NCBI RefSeq assembly: GCF_001418655.1
Contig: NZ_LIQZ01000087.1
Location: 124,001-188,000 of the forward strand
Source of the DNA: Streptomyces phaeochromogenes
GTDB lineage: Bacteria; Actinomycetota; Actinomycetes; Streptomycetales; Streptomycetaceae
DNA: 64,000 nt
Direction: 5' to 3'
A program made the position numbers and the translations under genes. This document shows positions 1-8,447 of this stretch, piece after piece; position 1 is the first letter of the stretch; every line of letters starts with the position of its first letter. The notes under the pieces were generated by a model that was given only the letters and a program-made list of their open reading frames with translations, was not told the origin of the DNA and did not search any database.

Positions 1-1
1 G

Positions 2-367
2 CAGCCGACCACCGTGCAGACCAAGTACTACGTGATGGCCCAGTTCAGCCGCCACATCCGGCCGGGGATGACCATCCTCGACACCGGCGTCGGCTACGCG
101 GTCGCCGCCCACGACGCCACGCAGAAGCGCCTGGTCGTCGTGGCCGTCAACTCCGGTGCCGCGCAGACGCTCACCTTCGACCTGTCCCGCTTCACCACGG
201 TCACGGGCGGCAGCGGCGGGCTCGTACGGCGCTGGAACACCCTCACCTCGGGCAGCGGCGACCTCTACACGGCACGCTCGGACACCTACCTCAACGGCAA
301 GAGCCTGAGCGTGCCGTTCGCCGCCGCCTCGGTGCAGACCTTCGAGATCGACGGTGTCACCGTGTGA
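2..367 (+). CDS. C-terminal end of a secreted GH30-type glycoside hydrolase (partial)
   Basis: Only the last 121 codons lie in the window; the gene starts to the left. The visible part reads like the C-terminal beta-sandwich of GH30 enzymes, in particular actinobacterial endo-beta-1,6-galactanases. It contains KYYVMAQFSRHIRPGM, then a strand-rich region and a closing SVQTFEIDG. The catalytic barrel is not visible, so the substrate is inferred from the tail alone. Its stop lies 11 bases inside the end of the convergent gene on the other strand. Other GH30 subfamilies share a similar tail. The link to the arabinan-active GH43 genes further right is inference. Confidence 0.7.
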   Translation, partial: QPTTVQTKYYVMAQFSRHIRPGMTILDTGVGYAVAAHDATQKRLVVVAVNSGAAQTLTFDLSRFTTVTGGSGGLVRRWNTLTSGSGDLYTARSDTYLNGKSLSVPFAAASVQTFEIDGVTV

Positions 368-2507
368 GGGCAGCCCCGCCCGCACCGGTGACCTTCAGGT
401 CGCGCATCCGTCCGATGTTGTCGAACGAGCCGAAGCCCACCCGGCCGGAGGAGAGCGTGGTGTCGACGGCCGTCATCAAGGGCTGTTTCGACCCGTCGAG
501 GTAGACCGCGATCTCACCGGTGCCGGGGCAGTGCACCACCCGCACCTTGTGCCAGGCCGAATCGGTGACGGCCGGTGGCGCACCGGTGGTGCCGTTCCAC
601 TGGTCCTCCAGGCGCAGCCGGTCGGCGTCGTTCACGACGAAGATCCCGTTGTGCGGATAGATGGTGTTGTCGGTCGACAGGTGCGCGTAATAGAACTTCG
701 TGTCCGACTGGTGGCCGAACACGATGATCACGTCCCGGTTGGTGACCTCGACGGGTGTGTCGAGACGGACCTGCGCGTCGATCCGTACGGAGCCGAAGGC
801 CGGGGGACCCGCGGTCAGTACGGCGTACTCGAAGGGGCGGCGCGGGCCGGGGCGAGCCACTCCCGCCTCGGCGAGGATCGCCTCACGGCCCGGGAACTGC
901 CACTTGGACGGGGTGACCGGGGCCCAGTTCCGTCCGGCCATGACGTTGGTGACCTTCGTGCCGTCGGTGTCGCAGGAGGCGAACTTCCGGGTGCCGGTCA
1001 CCTTCCAGATCCTGCCGTTGGCCTTGGAGAGGAGATAGAGCCCGCCGTCGGCGTCCTGCCCGAAGCGCAGGTCGACCCGGCTGTCCCCGGCGAGGTCCTG
1101 CAGGGTCACCCGGGTGCCGCTCTCGTCGTACAGCATCAGGTCGTACAGCTTGGCCAGGTCCGTGCCGCCCCGGCGCATGTCCTTGGTGTCGGCGTAGAGG
1201 AGCCGGCCGTCGACGAGGTCGCCGAAGACGTACTTGCCGTACAGCTCGGGCAGGTCGCGGTCGCGCAGGACGAAGCCGCCGACGATGGCCCTTCCGACGT
1301 CGGAGGTGCAGTTCCAGTTGGCGGGCGGGTCGTGGTCGTAGGCGGCGACGGGATACGTGTAGCCGTACTTCTCGTCGTCGGCGGGCAGCGGCTGGATCTT
1401 GGCGCACGGATCGGTGGCGGCCTTGTCGAAGACGAAGGCGCCCTCACGTTCGCTCCAGCCGAGGTTGTCGCCCGCCCTCACCTCGTAGACGGCCTCGATG
1501 GCGTGCTCACCGATGTGGCCGAGGTACATACGGTTGCGGCCGCCGGAGTCCCAGCTGAACCGGTGCGGGTCGCGCATGCCGTACGCGTAGATCTCGCCGA
1601 GGGCGCCAGGGGTGCCGACGAAGGGGTTGCGGGACGGGATGCCGTACTTGCCGTTGGCGCTGTCGCTGCCCCGCGGGTCGATGCGCAGGATCTTGCCGTG
1701 CGGCACGGACAGGCTCTGCGGCTCGCCGCTCCTGGCGCCCTGGCCGCCGTCGCCGACGGCGAGGTAGAGCAGCCCGTAGTCCTTGTCGTGGGGCCGGGCG
1801 GTGGGGTTGAAGTCGATCTGCTGGATGCCGTGGACGCGGCCCGTGAAGCCGATCCGGAGCACCTCGCGACGCGTGCCCTTGAAGGTGTCGGCCGAGGGGT
1901 CGTCGGCCGTCCACTCGGTGACGATGCCGTGGTACACCGTGTTCGACGCCTGCCGCATGTCGGGCACGGCGGTGGTGGCGGAGGCCAGTTCGGTGTGGAC
2001 GGTGTAGAAACGGCCGTTCTTCTTGAAGCGCGGGTCGAAGGTGACGAACCCGAAGCCCATGCCGAGACCCTGGCTGCCGAAGAACGCGGGGGAGAAGGTG
2101 CCCGCGACGTCGAGGTATTCGCGAGGGGTGCCGTTCTCGACCAGATACAGCTTGCCGTTGAGGTCCGGCACGGCCATCCGGCCCGAGCCGTCGGGCAGTT
2201 CGCTCAGGTAGTTGATACGGGCGTGCCGCCTCAGGCGTGGATCCGTTACGGGCCCGTCCGGCGGCACGCTCTTCGGGAAGGCGGCGAACTCCTCGACGGT
2301 CAGCCCGATGCCGGAGGTCGTGGGCCGCTCGGGGATCGGATCGGTGATCGGTTCGGCCGCGTGGGCCGTGGCGCCGGGCAGGGCGACGAGAACGGACAGC
2401 AGCAGGGCGAGAACGAGTAACGGTGTCAGGAGAATGGGCCTGGGGCCTGGCATGGGGCTGGGCCCGAGTCTGGGTCTGGTGCCGGGGGATCCGGTCATGG
2501 CTGTCAC
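357..2507 (-). CDS. Secreted PQQ-dependent-type sugar (sorbosone/glucose) dehydrogenase-like protein with C-terminal LamG-like domain
   Basis: 716 residues. An N-terminal signal peptide (LLTPLLVLALLLSVLVALPG, ending near AHAAE at about residue 50) predicts export. Residues ~85-490 look like the six-bladed propeller of the GSDH family: repeated LYLAVGDGG, HGKILRIDP, RNPFVG, YAYGMRDPHRFSWD and GWSEREGAFVFD segments. Members of that family oxidise sugars or aldoses with PQQ, but many actinobacterial homologues have no known substrate. Residues ~540-710 resemble a concanavalin-like LamG/DUF1080 fold, typical of carbohydrate-binding or keto-sugar-processing proteins. The start codon overlaps the stop of the upstream LamG gene by four bases, so the two are probably co-translated. 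Confidence 0.75.
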   Translation of the reverse strand: MTAMTGSPGTRPRLGPSPMPGPRPILLTPLLVLALLLSVLVALPGATAHAAEPITDPIPERPTTSGIGLTVEEFAAFPKSVPPDGPVTDPRLRRHARINYLSELPDGSGRMAVPDLNGKLYLVENGTPREYLDVAGTFSPAFFGSQGLGMGFGFVTFDPRFKKNGRFYTVHTELASATTAVPDMRQASNTVYHGIVTEWTADDPSADTFKGTRREVLRIGFTGRVHGIQQIDFNPTARPHDKDYGLLYLAVGDGGQGARSGEPQSLSVPHGKILRIDPRGSDSANGKYGIPSRNPFVGTPGALGEIYAYGMRDPHRFSWDSGGRNRMYLGHIGEHAIEAVYEVRAGDNLGWSEREGAFVFDKAATDPCAKIQPLPADDEKYGYTYPVAAYDHDPPANWNCTSDVGRAIVGGFVLRDRDLPELYGKYVFGDLVDGRLLYADTKDMRRGGTDLAKLYDLMLYDESGTRVTLQDLAGDSRVDLRFGQDADGGLYLLSKANGRIWKVTGTRKFASCDTDGTKVTNVMAGRNWAPVTPSKWQFPGREAILAEAGVARPGPRRPFEYAVLTAGPPAFGSVRIDAQVRLDTPVEVTNRDVIIVFGHQSDTKFYYAHLSTDNTIYPHNGIFVVNDADRLRLEDQWNGTTGAPPAVTDSAWHKVRVVHCPGTGEIAVYLDGSKQPLMTAVDTTLSSGRVGFGSFDNIGRMRDLKVTGAGGAALTR

Positions 2508-3478
2508 TCCTCTGCGGCCTTGTGCGTGACCAGTCGGTACTGCGCTCGGACCAGCGCGGCGTCCACCGCGCGGTCGAGGAACATCAGGCTGTCCATACGG
2601 CAGTTGCAGGGATTGCCCTCCCGGATGTTCTGCGGGAAGCTGCCGCCGATCTTGATACCTCGGGGGTCGGTGGCCGAGGTGCGGTGCGGGCCGGGGCCCG
2701 AGAGGTCCCAGGGGTCACCGGGCACGGTGTAGAAGCCGTCCAGCGGCCTGCCGTTGCGGTAGAGCGCCATCTCACCGCTGTCGAAGTCGAAGGTCGCGGA
2801 GAGGAACACCCACTTGCCGGGCGGCAGCAGGGTCCGCCAGTCCTGGGACGCCGCGAAGGTCTGGGAGGCGGCCCCGTCGATCCGCCGGCCGAGGGCGACC
2901 AGCCGGAGTTCGCCGTTCACGTTGATGAGTTCCAGCAGGGCGCGCACACCATGTCCGTCGGAGTCGCCGGAGAGCACTCCGGCAAGACCGATCGCGCCGT
3001 AGAGGTCGTCGGGGGCGGCCGTGTTGGTGTTGGGGCTCGGGTTCTGCCCGGTCATCCTGAACCACCCCATGACGGTGGCTCCCTCGACCGCGTTGAAGGC
3101 GTTCAGCGTCGGCACGCCGGACGCGGAGTACACGCCCGCCTTCCAGTCGTCGTTGCCCGCCGCGTCCGGGGTGACCTGCCGCACCTGAAGCGAGGTCCGG
3201 CTGCCGCGGTGCGCGCCGTCCGGTGCCCGCATCCGCGCGCCGCCGCCCACGAGGTCGATGTCGGTGCCGGAGAAACCCCGGTCGCGTTCGCGGCCCGGAT
3301 TGCCGCGTACCGGGTGCTCGAAGTCGTAGTGGGCGGCCAGGTGGGGTCTGAGTCCGGGGTGCACGGTGGGTGGTGGCCGGTGGTGGCCGCTCGCCCCGGC
3401 CGGGGCCGCGGCGAGAGCCGTGAGAACTGTCAGGAGAACGGCGAGGGCCGCTCCCGCGTACCGTCTGCGTTTGACCAT
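2504..3478 (-). CDS. Secreted LamG (concanavalin A-like lectin) domain protein
   Basis: 324 residues. A signal peptide (AGAALAVLLTVLTALAAAPAGAS) leads into a single beta-sandwich domain. Typical LamG features are AHYDFEHPV near the start, ATVMGWFRM, GKWVFLSATFDFDSGEMALYRNG and RMDSLMFLDRAVDAALV. No catalytic motif is visible. The protein probably binds polysaccharide outside the cell. Start ATG at 3478 has a good AAGGAG ribosome-binding site. Its stop overlaps the next gene (ATGA), pointing to a two-gene unit with the sugar-dehydrogenase-like protein. Exact ligand unknown. Confidence 0.7.
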   Translation of the reverse strand: MVKRRRYAGAALAVLLTVLTALAAAPAGASGHHRPPPTVHPGLRPHLAAHYDFEHPVRGNPGRERDRGFSGTDIDLVGGGARMRAPDGAHRGSRTSLQVRQVTPDAAGNDDWKAGVYSASGVPTLNAFNAVEGATVMGWFRMTGQNPSPNTNTAAPDDLYGAIGLAGVLSGDSDGHGVRALLELINVNGELRLVALGRRIDGAASQTFAASQDWRTLLPPGKWVFLSATFDFDSGEMALYRNGRPLDGFYTVPGDPWDLSGPGPHRTSATDPRGIKIGGSFPQNIREGNPCNCRMDSLMFLDRAVDAALVRAQYRLVTHKAAEE

Positions 3479-3501
3479 GTCGCTCGCTCCTTTGCGAGGC
3501 G

Positions 3502-3511
3502 TGTCATGACA
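3502..3511. promoter_or_regulatory. Perfect 10-bp palindrome upstream of the LamG gene
   Basis: TGTCATGACA lies 24 bases upstream of the LamG start codon in the 70-base gap after the LivF-like gene. Its position fits an operator for the LamG/sugar-dehydrogenase pair. No matching second copy was noticed nearby, so this is a weak call. Confidence 0.3.
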
Positions 3512-3548
3512 TCGATGTCCTTGCCTGTCATCGCGGGTCCCCGCCGGG

Positions 3549-4346
3549 TCACCGCTTGGGCGCGGCCGGCGGCTGGGCCGGCCTGCCCCCGAGATACAGC
3601 TCGCCCAGCTGCGGATCGGCCAGCAACTCCCTTGCCGGACCCGATATATGGACCCGCCCGAGGTCGAGTACGCAGCCGATGTCGGCGGTCTCCAGGGCGC
3701 GGCGGGCGTTCTGCTCGACCAGCAGTACGGCCGTGCCCGCCTCCCGCATCCGCGCGATCTGCTCGAAGACCACGCCCGTCGTCTTCGGGTCGAGGCCCAT
3801 GGACGGCTCGTCGAGCAGCACCACCCGGGGCCTGACCATCAGCGAGCGGGCGAACTCCACCTGTTTCTGCTGGCCGCCGGAGAGCAGCCCGGCCAGGCTC
3901 GTCCAGCGTTCGGCGACGAGCGGGAAGAGATCGCGTACGAAGTCGGCGCGTTCGGCGACGACCGCCTTGTCCTTGATGGTGTAGCCGCCGAGGAGGACGT
4001 TCTCGGCGACCGTCATCTCCCGGAAGACGCTGTGCCCTTGGAGGACATGGGCGACTCCGGCGGCGAGCAGTTGCTGCGGTCCGCGGCCGGTGACGTCCTC
4101 GCCGTCGACCAGGACCCGGCCGGAGCGCGGCGCGAGCAGCCCGCTGGCCACCTTCAGCACGGTGGACTTGCCCGCGCCGTTCGGACCGACCAGGCACACC
4201 ACGCCCCCGGCGGGAACCCGGACCGTCAGACCGCGCAGCACCAGGGCCGCCCGTCCGTATCCGGCGCGGATGTCGTCGAGTTCGAGCAGGAATCCGGAGT
4301 CGGAGCGCGGGGAGGGGACGGTGGGGGAGCCGGAGTCAGACGCCAA
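3549..4346 (-). CDS. livF: Liv-type ABC importer ATP-binding protein (LivF-like)
   Basis: 265 residues. ABC ATPase of the hydrophobic/branched-chain amino acid (HAAT) importer family. Visible motifs are Walker A GPNGAGKST (~residues 55-63), signature LSGGQQKQVEFARSL, Walker B VVLLDEPSMGLDP and the H-loop-side VLLVEQNARRALE. The length is normal for LivF, with a short serine/proline-rich N-terminal extension. It overlaps the LivG-like gene by 11 bases and is the last gene of a five-gene operon (binding protein, two permeases, two ATPases). HAAT systems also carry amides, urea and aromatic compounds, so the substrate is not fixed by family. Confidence 0.88.
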   Translation of the reverse strand: MASDSGSPTVPSPRSDSGFLLELDDIRAGYGRAALVLRGLTVRVPAGGVVCLVGPNGAGKSTVLKVASGLLAPRSGRVLVDGEDVTGRGPQQLLAAGVAHVLQGHSVFREMTVAENVLLGGYTIKDKAVVAERADFVRDLFPLVAERWTSLAGLLSGGQQKQVEFARSLMVRPRVVLLDEPSMGLDPKTTGVVFEQIARMREAGTAVLLVEQNARRALETADIGCVLDLGRVHISGPARELLADPQLGELYLGGRPAQPPAAPKR

Positions 4347-5085
4347 GGTAGGCCTCCAGGACTCGTTCGTCGGACTGGATCACCGAGGGCGGGCCCTCCG
4401 CGATCGGCCGTCCGCGGTCGAAGACCACGACGTGGTCGCTGAGGGACATGACCAGGTCCATGTTGTGCTCGACGATCAGGAACGTCCTTCCCTCGGCGTT
4501 GAGTTCGCGCACCAGGTCGCAGATGCGGTCGATCAGTGCCGGATTGACCCCGCCCGCCGGTTCGTCGAGCAGGATCAGCTCGGGCTCGCTCATCAGGACG
4601 CCCGCGAGTTCCAGCAGCTTCTGCTGCCCCCAGGACAGGTTCCGCGCCTCCGCCCTCTCCAGGTGGTCGATGCCCATCCGGGTCAGCCAGTACCGCGCCC
4701 GTTCCGTCTCCTCCCGCTTTCGGGCACCGGCGAGTTGGGCCAGCAGGTTCGGCGGGCGTACGGCGACGAGCAGGTTGTCCAGGACCGTCATCCGGGGGAA
4801 GACACGGCAGAGCTGGAAGGAGCGGCCGATCCCCGCCCGGGCGATGCGGTGCGGCGGCCTGGCGGTGATGTCCCGGCCCCGGTACGTCGTACGGCCCGCG
4901 TCGGGACGGATCATGCCGGTGACGCAGTTGAAGAACGTGGTCTTGCCGGAGCCGTTCGGCCCGATCAGGGCGTTGACCCTGCCGTGCCGGAAGGACACGG
5001 TCGCGCCGTCCAGGGCGGCCACCCCGCCGAAGGTCTTGGTGAGTCCGACGGTCGCCAGGCTCTGCTCACCCTCGTCCGCGCTCAC
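4336..5085 (-). CDS. livG: Liv-type ABC importer ATP-binding protein (LivG-like)
   Basis: 249 residues. Second ATPase of the HAAT importer. Walker A is GPNGSGKTTFFNCVTG (~residues 41-56), the signature region LSWGQQKLLELAGVLM, and Walker B LILLDEPAGGVNP. The Ala/Gly-Val-Asn-Pro after Walker B and the longer loop before the signature are typical of LivG rather than LivF. Its start overlaps the stop of the permease gene by four bases. It should pair with LivF beneath the two permeases at the inner face of the membrane. Confidence 0.88.
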   Translation of the reverse strand: MSADEGEQSLATVGLTKTFGGVAALDGATVSFRHGRVNALIGPNGSGKTTFFNCVTGMIRPDAGRTTYRGRDITARPPHRIARAGIGRSFQLCRVFPRMTVLDNLLVAVRPPNLLAQLAGARKREETERARYWLTRMGIDHLERAEARNLSWGQQKLLELAGVLMSEPELILLDEPAGGVNPALIDRICDLVRELNAEGRTFLIVEHNMDLVMSLSDHVVVFDRGRPIAEGPPSVIQSDERVLEAYLGV

Positions 5086-6251
5086 TGCCTCACCTCTCTC
5101 TTCCCGTCCGGTCTTTTCCCGTCCGGCCGGTGGTCCGGCCGGACGTCCGCCTCGCGCTCGTCGCGCTCGTCGCGCAGTTCGGCCGCGGTGACCTCGCGGA
5201 TCGACGTCTCGCCGGTCCCGAGGACACGGGCGACCAGTCCGGTCACCGCCGGGATGACACCGTCCGGCATGAACATCACGACGACCCCCAGCAGCAGGCC
5301 CGCGAAGACCAGGTGCAGCGGGGTGTCCCCGTATTCGAGCTTGGAGTACTCAAGCCCGTACCCGACGACCACCGCCCCGAGCAGCGGCCCGTACAGATGA
5401 CGTACGCCCCCGAGCAGCGCCATCAGGACCATGTAGGCCCCGCTCAGGATCGAGAACTGGAAGACGGGGTCGAGGTCGCCGAACCACAGCCCGTAGAGCC
5501 CTCCGGCCAGAGCGGTGAAGGCCGCCGAGACCACGAAGACGACGAGCTTGTACGTGTATGTAGGAGTGCCCAGTGACTGGGCCTTGTCCTCGTCCTCGCG
5601 GATCGCCTTCAGGCCCATGCCGAACCTGGAGCGGTCGATGATCCACCAGGCGAGCAGGGCCAGCGCCAGCAGCCCGAGGAACAGGAAGTAGAAGATCTCG
5701 TGGTGCTCGGAGCGCAGCTTGCCCGGGAACGGCCGCGGGACCACCAGACCGCGCGAGCCGCCGGTGAAGGAGGCCCAGCTCTGGAAGACCAGCAGCATGA
5801 TCAGCACCAGTGCGATCGAGACGATGACGAAGGACGCGCCGCGCACCCGCAGCGCCGCGTAGCCGACGGGTATCGCGAGCACGGCGACCAGGGCGGCCGA
5901 CACGAACAGCGCGACGAACGACGGCAGTTCCCCCTTGGTGACGAGCAGCCCGGTCGCGTAGGCGCCGAGCCCGGCGAACGCGCCGTGTCCCAGGGAGATG
6001 TAGCCGGTGAAACCGCCGACGAAGTTCCAGGAGGTGGAGAGCACCGCGAAGTTGAGGATGGCGATGCCCACGGTCAGTTCGTACGGACTCGGTGCCATGG
6101 ACGGGAAGGACAGCGCGACGGCGATCCCGGCTAGCAGTGCTCCCAGCCGTAGCAACCTGCCGGTGTGGCGCGGGCGTTCAGAATCTCTGGGCAAGCCGAC
6201 CCCCGAAGAATCCCTGCGGCCGGACGGCCAAGGTGGCGAAGAGCGCGACAT
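5082..6251 (-). CDS. livM: Liv-type ABC importer permease (LivM-like)
   Basis: 389 residues from the ATG at 6251. Multi-pass permease with segments such as LLAGIAVALSFPSM, SWNFVGGFTGYISLGHGAFAGLGAY (the LivM/LivH hallmark region), VIVSIALVLIMLLVF and AYMVLMALLGGVRHLYGPLLGAVVV. The C-terminal ~35 residues are charged (Asp/Glu/Arg-rich) and probably cytoplasmic. The ATG start would overlap the LivH gene by 74 bases and has no clear ribosome-binding site. A TTG at 6194 would cut the overlap to about 17 bases and also fits the family, so the true start is uncertain. Confidence 0.85.
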   Translation of the reverse strand: MSRSSPPWPSGRRDSSGVGLPRDSERPRHTGRLLRLGALLAGIAVALSFPSMAPSPYELTVGIAILNFAVLSTSWNFVGGFTGYISLGHGAFAGLGAYATGLLVTKGELPSFVALFVSAALVAVLAIPVGYAALRVRGASFVIVSIALVLIMLLVFQSWASFTGGSRGLVVPRPFPGKLRSEHHEIFYFLFLGLLALALLAWWIIDRSRFGMGLKAIREDEDKAQSLGTPTYTYKLVVFVVSAAFTALAGGLYGLWFGDLDPVFQFSILSGAYMVLMALLGGVRHLYGPLLGAVVVGYGLEYSKLEYGDTPLHLVFAGLLLGVVVMFMPDGVIPAVTGLVARVLGTGETSIREVTAAELRDERDEREADVRPDHRPDGKRPDGKREVRQ

Positions 6252-7065
6252 AGAAGACCGTCTGCGCCCAGGTCGTGCTGAGTTCCAGCTGCAACAGGCT
6301 CTGTGTCAGGCCGAGGGTCATGGCGGCGATCGCCGCGCCCGGCACGCTGCCGAGGCCGCCGACGACGATGATCGCCATCAGTGGGCCGATCCAGTGCCAG
6401 TGCAGCGACGGGTAGATGGTCGTGTCGAGCGAGAGTGCCGTACCGCCGACCGCCGCCGTGGCGAGACCGAGTCCGAAGCCGTACCCGGCGATCCGGTCGG
6501 TGTCGATGCCGACCAGGGCGGCGGCCTCCCGGTGCTGGATCGTCGCCCGCAGCGCCTGGCCGAACCTGCTGTGCCGCATCAGGAGATACAGCCCGAGCAG
6601 TGCGGCGGCAGCCAGGCCGAACGCGATGAGCTTGACCACCGCGACGCGCGCCCCGAAGAACTCCAGGCTCGCGGAGGAGTAGCCGAGCCTGATGCGGCGC
6701 TGGGTGCCGGAGAAGGCGTACCCGAGGAGCCCCTCGATGACGAGGGCGACGGAGAACGTCAGCAGCACCGACATCATGGTCAGGGTCGCCGGGCGCAGCC
6801 GGGTCAGGAGCAGCCGTTGCATGGCCACGCCCGCGACGAAGAACAGCGGCACGGTGACGAGCAGGGTGAGCAGCGGGTCGACACCGGTCTCCCGGTGGGC
6901 GTACCAGGCGAGGTAGGCGGCGAGGATCAGGAACGCGGAGTGGGCGATCATCACGACGCGCATGACGCCGAAGTAGAGGGTCAGGCCGGCCGCCAGGAGG
7001 GCGTAGAGCCCTCCCAGCAGCACGCCGAGGACGATGCTCTGGAAGACGAGGCTCGCGGAGGGCAC
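6178..7065 (-). CDS. livH: Liv-type ABC importer permease (LivH-like)
   Basis: 295 residues, the usual LivH length. Hydrophobic throughout, with the hallmarks GGLYALLAAGLTLYFGVMRVV at the N-terminus, MIAHSAFLILAAYLAW, and WIGPLMAIIVVGGLGSVPGAAIAAMTLGLTQSL near the end. It follows the binding-protein gene by 7 bases and overlaps the LivM-like gene. With LivM it should form the membrane channel. Confidence 0.88.
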   Translation of the reverse strand: MPSASLVFQSIVLGVLLGGLYALLAAGLTLYFGVMRVVMIAHSAFLILAAYLAWYAHRETGVDPLLTLLVTVPLFFVAGVAMQRLLLTRLRPATLTMMSVLLTFSVALVIEGLLGYAFSGTQRRIRLGYSSASLEFFGARVAVVKLIAFGLAAAALLGLYLLMRHSRFGQALRATIQHREAAALVGIDTDRIAGYGFGLGLATAAVGGTALSLDTTIYPSLHWHWIGPLMAIIVVGGLGSVPGAAIAAMTLGLTQSLLQLELSTTWAQTVFYVALFATLAVRPQGFFGGRLAQRF

Positions 7066-7072
7066 GCAGGCA

Positions 7073-8299
7073 TCACCACTTCGGCTTGGGATGGACCAGG
7101 TCGGCTTCCTTCTGTTCCTCGGGCAGGACGATCTGGATCTCGCCGTCCACCCACTGCTGGATCATGTGCGCGCTCTGCGGGCGCCCCTTGTCGTCCCACT
7201 TGAGGGGCCCGACGACGGTCTCCACCTCGTTGCCGCGCAGCCACTTCACGAGCTTCTGCTGGCATTCCTCGTCCTGGGAGGCGCACTTGGCGGCCTCGAC
7301 GGCCGCGGCGACCACCTGTCCCGTGGTGTAGGCGTTGGCCTCGTCCTCCTCCGGGGCCTTGCCGAACTGCTCGGTGTACTTCTCGACGAAGTCCTTGTTG
7401 CTCGGGTAGTCCGCGTGCTGGGTGTAGCCGGTCGGCGCGAGGATGCCCTCGGTCTTGTCGCCGATGGCCTTGGCAAACTCCGGTTCGGTGGGGGCGGTGG
7501 AGAAGGCGGCCATCTTCGGCTGGTAGTTCAGCTGTTGGAGGGCGACGATCAGGTTCACCCCGTCCTGGTACTGCGAGCCGCCCACCACCATGTCGGCCTT
7601 GGAGGAGGCGATCTGCGCGGCGATCGAGCCGAAGTCGGTGGTGTTGGGCGGGTAGACCTCGTCGACGACGGTCTTGATACCGCCCTTCTCCAGCTTGTCC
7701 TTCAGCCCGTACGCCGTTCCCTGGGCGAAGGGGTCGTCCATCGCGGCGTACGCCACGGACTTGGGACGCTCCGCCTCGGGCAGCGCCAGGATGTAGTCGG
7801 CGAGGTGGTTGTAGTGGTCGTTGGCGACCGCCGGGGCCGCGTAGAAGAGGTTCTTGAAGCCCTGGTCGAAGACCTCCGGGGCCGCGCCGGCCGGCTCGAC
7901 GAAGAGCAGACCGTACTCCTCCGCCACCCGGGCCGCCGGCACCACGAGCCGGGTGGAGAACGGGCCGAAGACCAGGTCGACCTGGTCCCTGCCGATCAGT
8001 TGCTCGTAGTCGGAGACCACTCGGTCGGCGTTCGACTGGTCGTCGAGGATCTTCAACTCGACCTTGCGGCCGAGCAGTCCGCCCTTGTCGTTGACGATCT
8101 TCGCCCATGCCTTGTAGCCGCGCTCCACACCCTTGCCGGGCTCCGAGAAGTCCCCGGTGAGCGGCAGTGAGACACCGATGGTGATGGGGTCGTCGGGTGA
8201 ATCCTCCGAGCCGCCGCCCGAGCCGCAACCGGCGGCAGTGAGTGCCGTGGCGGACGCGAGGGCGGCAACTCTCCATGAAAGGCGCTGTGTTGTGCTCAT
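7073..8299 (-). CDS. Liv-type ABC importer substrate-binding lipoprotein
   Basis: 408 residues. Lipoprotein signal with lipobox LTAAGC (Cys25), followed by a Gly/Ser linker, so the protein should be anchored outside the membrane. The body is a periplasmic-binding fold type I of the Leu/Ile/Val-binding (Peripla_BP_6) class: ITIGVSLPLTGDFSEPGKG at the start, DDQSNADRVVSDYEQLIGRDQVDLVFGPFSTRL, and FVEPAGAAPEVFDQGFKNLF. First gene of the operon, with LacI-type palindromes 40-65 bases upstream of its start. The ligand cannot be read from the sequence. The LacI partner hints at a carbon source rather than a plain amino acid. Confidence 0.87.
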   Translation of the reverse strand: MSTTQRLSWRVAALASATALTAAGCGSGGGSEDSPDDPITIGVSLPLTGDFSEPGKGVERGYKAWAKIVNDKGGLLGRKVELKILDDQSNADRVVSDYEQLIGRDQVDLVFGPFSTRLVVPAARVAEEYGLLFVEPAGAAPEVFDQGFKNLFYAAPAVANDHYNHLADYILALPEAERPKSVAYAAMDDPFAQGTAYGLKDKLEKGGIKTVVDEVYPPNTTDFGSIAAQIASSKADMVVGGSQYQDGVNLIVALQQLNYQPKMAAFSTAPTEPEFAKAIGDKTEGILAPTGYTQHADYPSNKDFVEKYTEQFGKAPEEDEANAYTTGQVVAAAVEAAKCASQDEECQQKLVKWLRGNEVETVVGPLKWDDKGRPQSAHMIQQWVDGEIQIVLPEEQKEADLVHPKPKW

Positions 8300-8338
8300 C
8301 GCTGGACTCCCCTGTCCGCAGGCACTCTCTTCGCCGTT

Positions 8339-8364
8339 CGAAAGCGCTTTCGCGAGCGCTTGCG
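8339..8364. promoter_or_regulatory. LacI-type operator between the importer operon and its divergent regulator
   Basis: CGAAAGCGCTTTCG at 8339-8352 is a perfect 14-bp palindrome of the LacI/GalR class (central CG, flanking A/T). It is followed by an imperfect second copy, CGAGCGCTTG, at 8353-8362. Both lie between the binding-protein start (8299) and the LacI start (8448), where they could control both genes. Confidence 0.75.
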
Positions 8365-8447
8365 TACTATGTAAGCCACGTCACATGAGTTGAGACAAGC
8401 GTCGTGCACGGACCGATTGACAAGGCCCTGTTCGGAGGCGGTGACGA

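Noticed and set aside
354..2420. A 688-codon open frame on the plus strand
   Set aside because: It is the exact antisense of the sugar-dehydrogenase-like gene, has no family similarity and consists of Val/Gly/Asp/Arg-rich sequence typical of opposite-strand frames in high-GC DNA.
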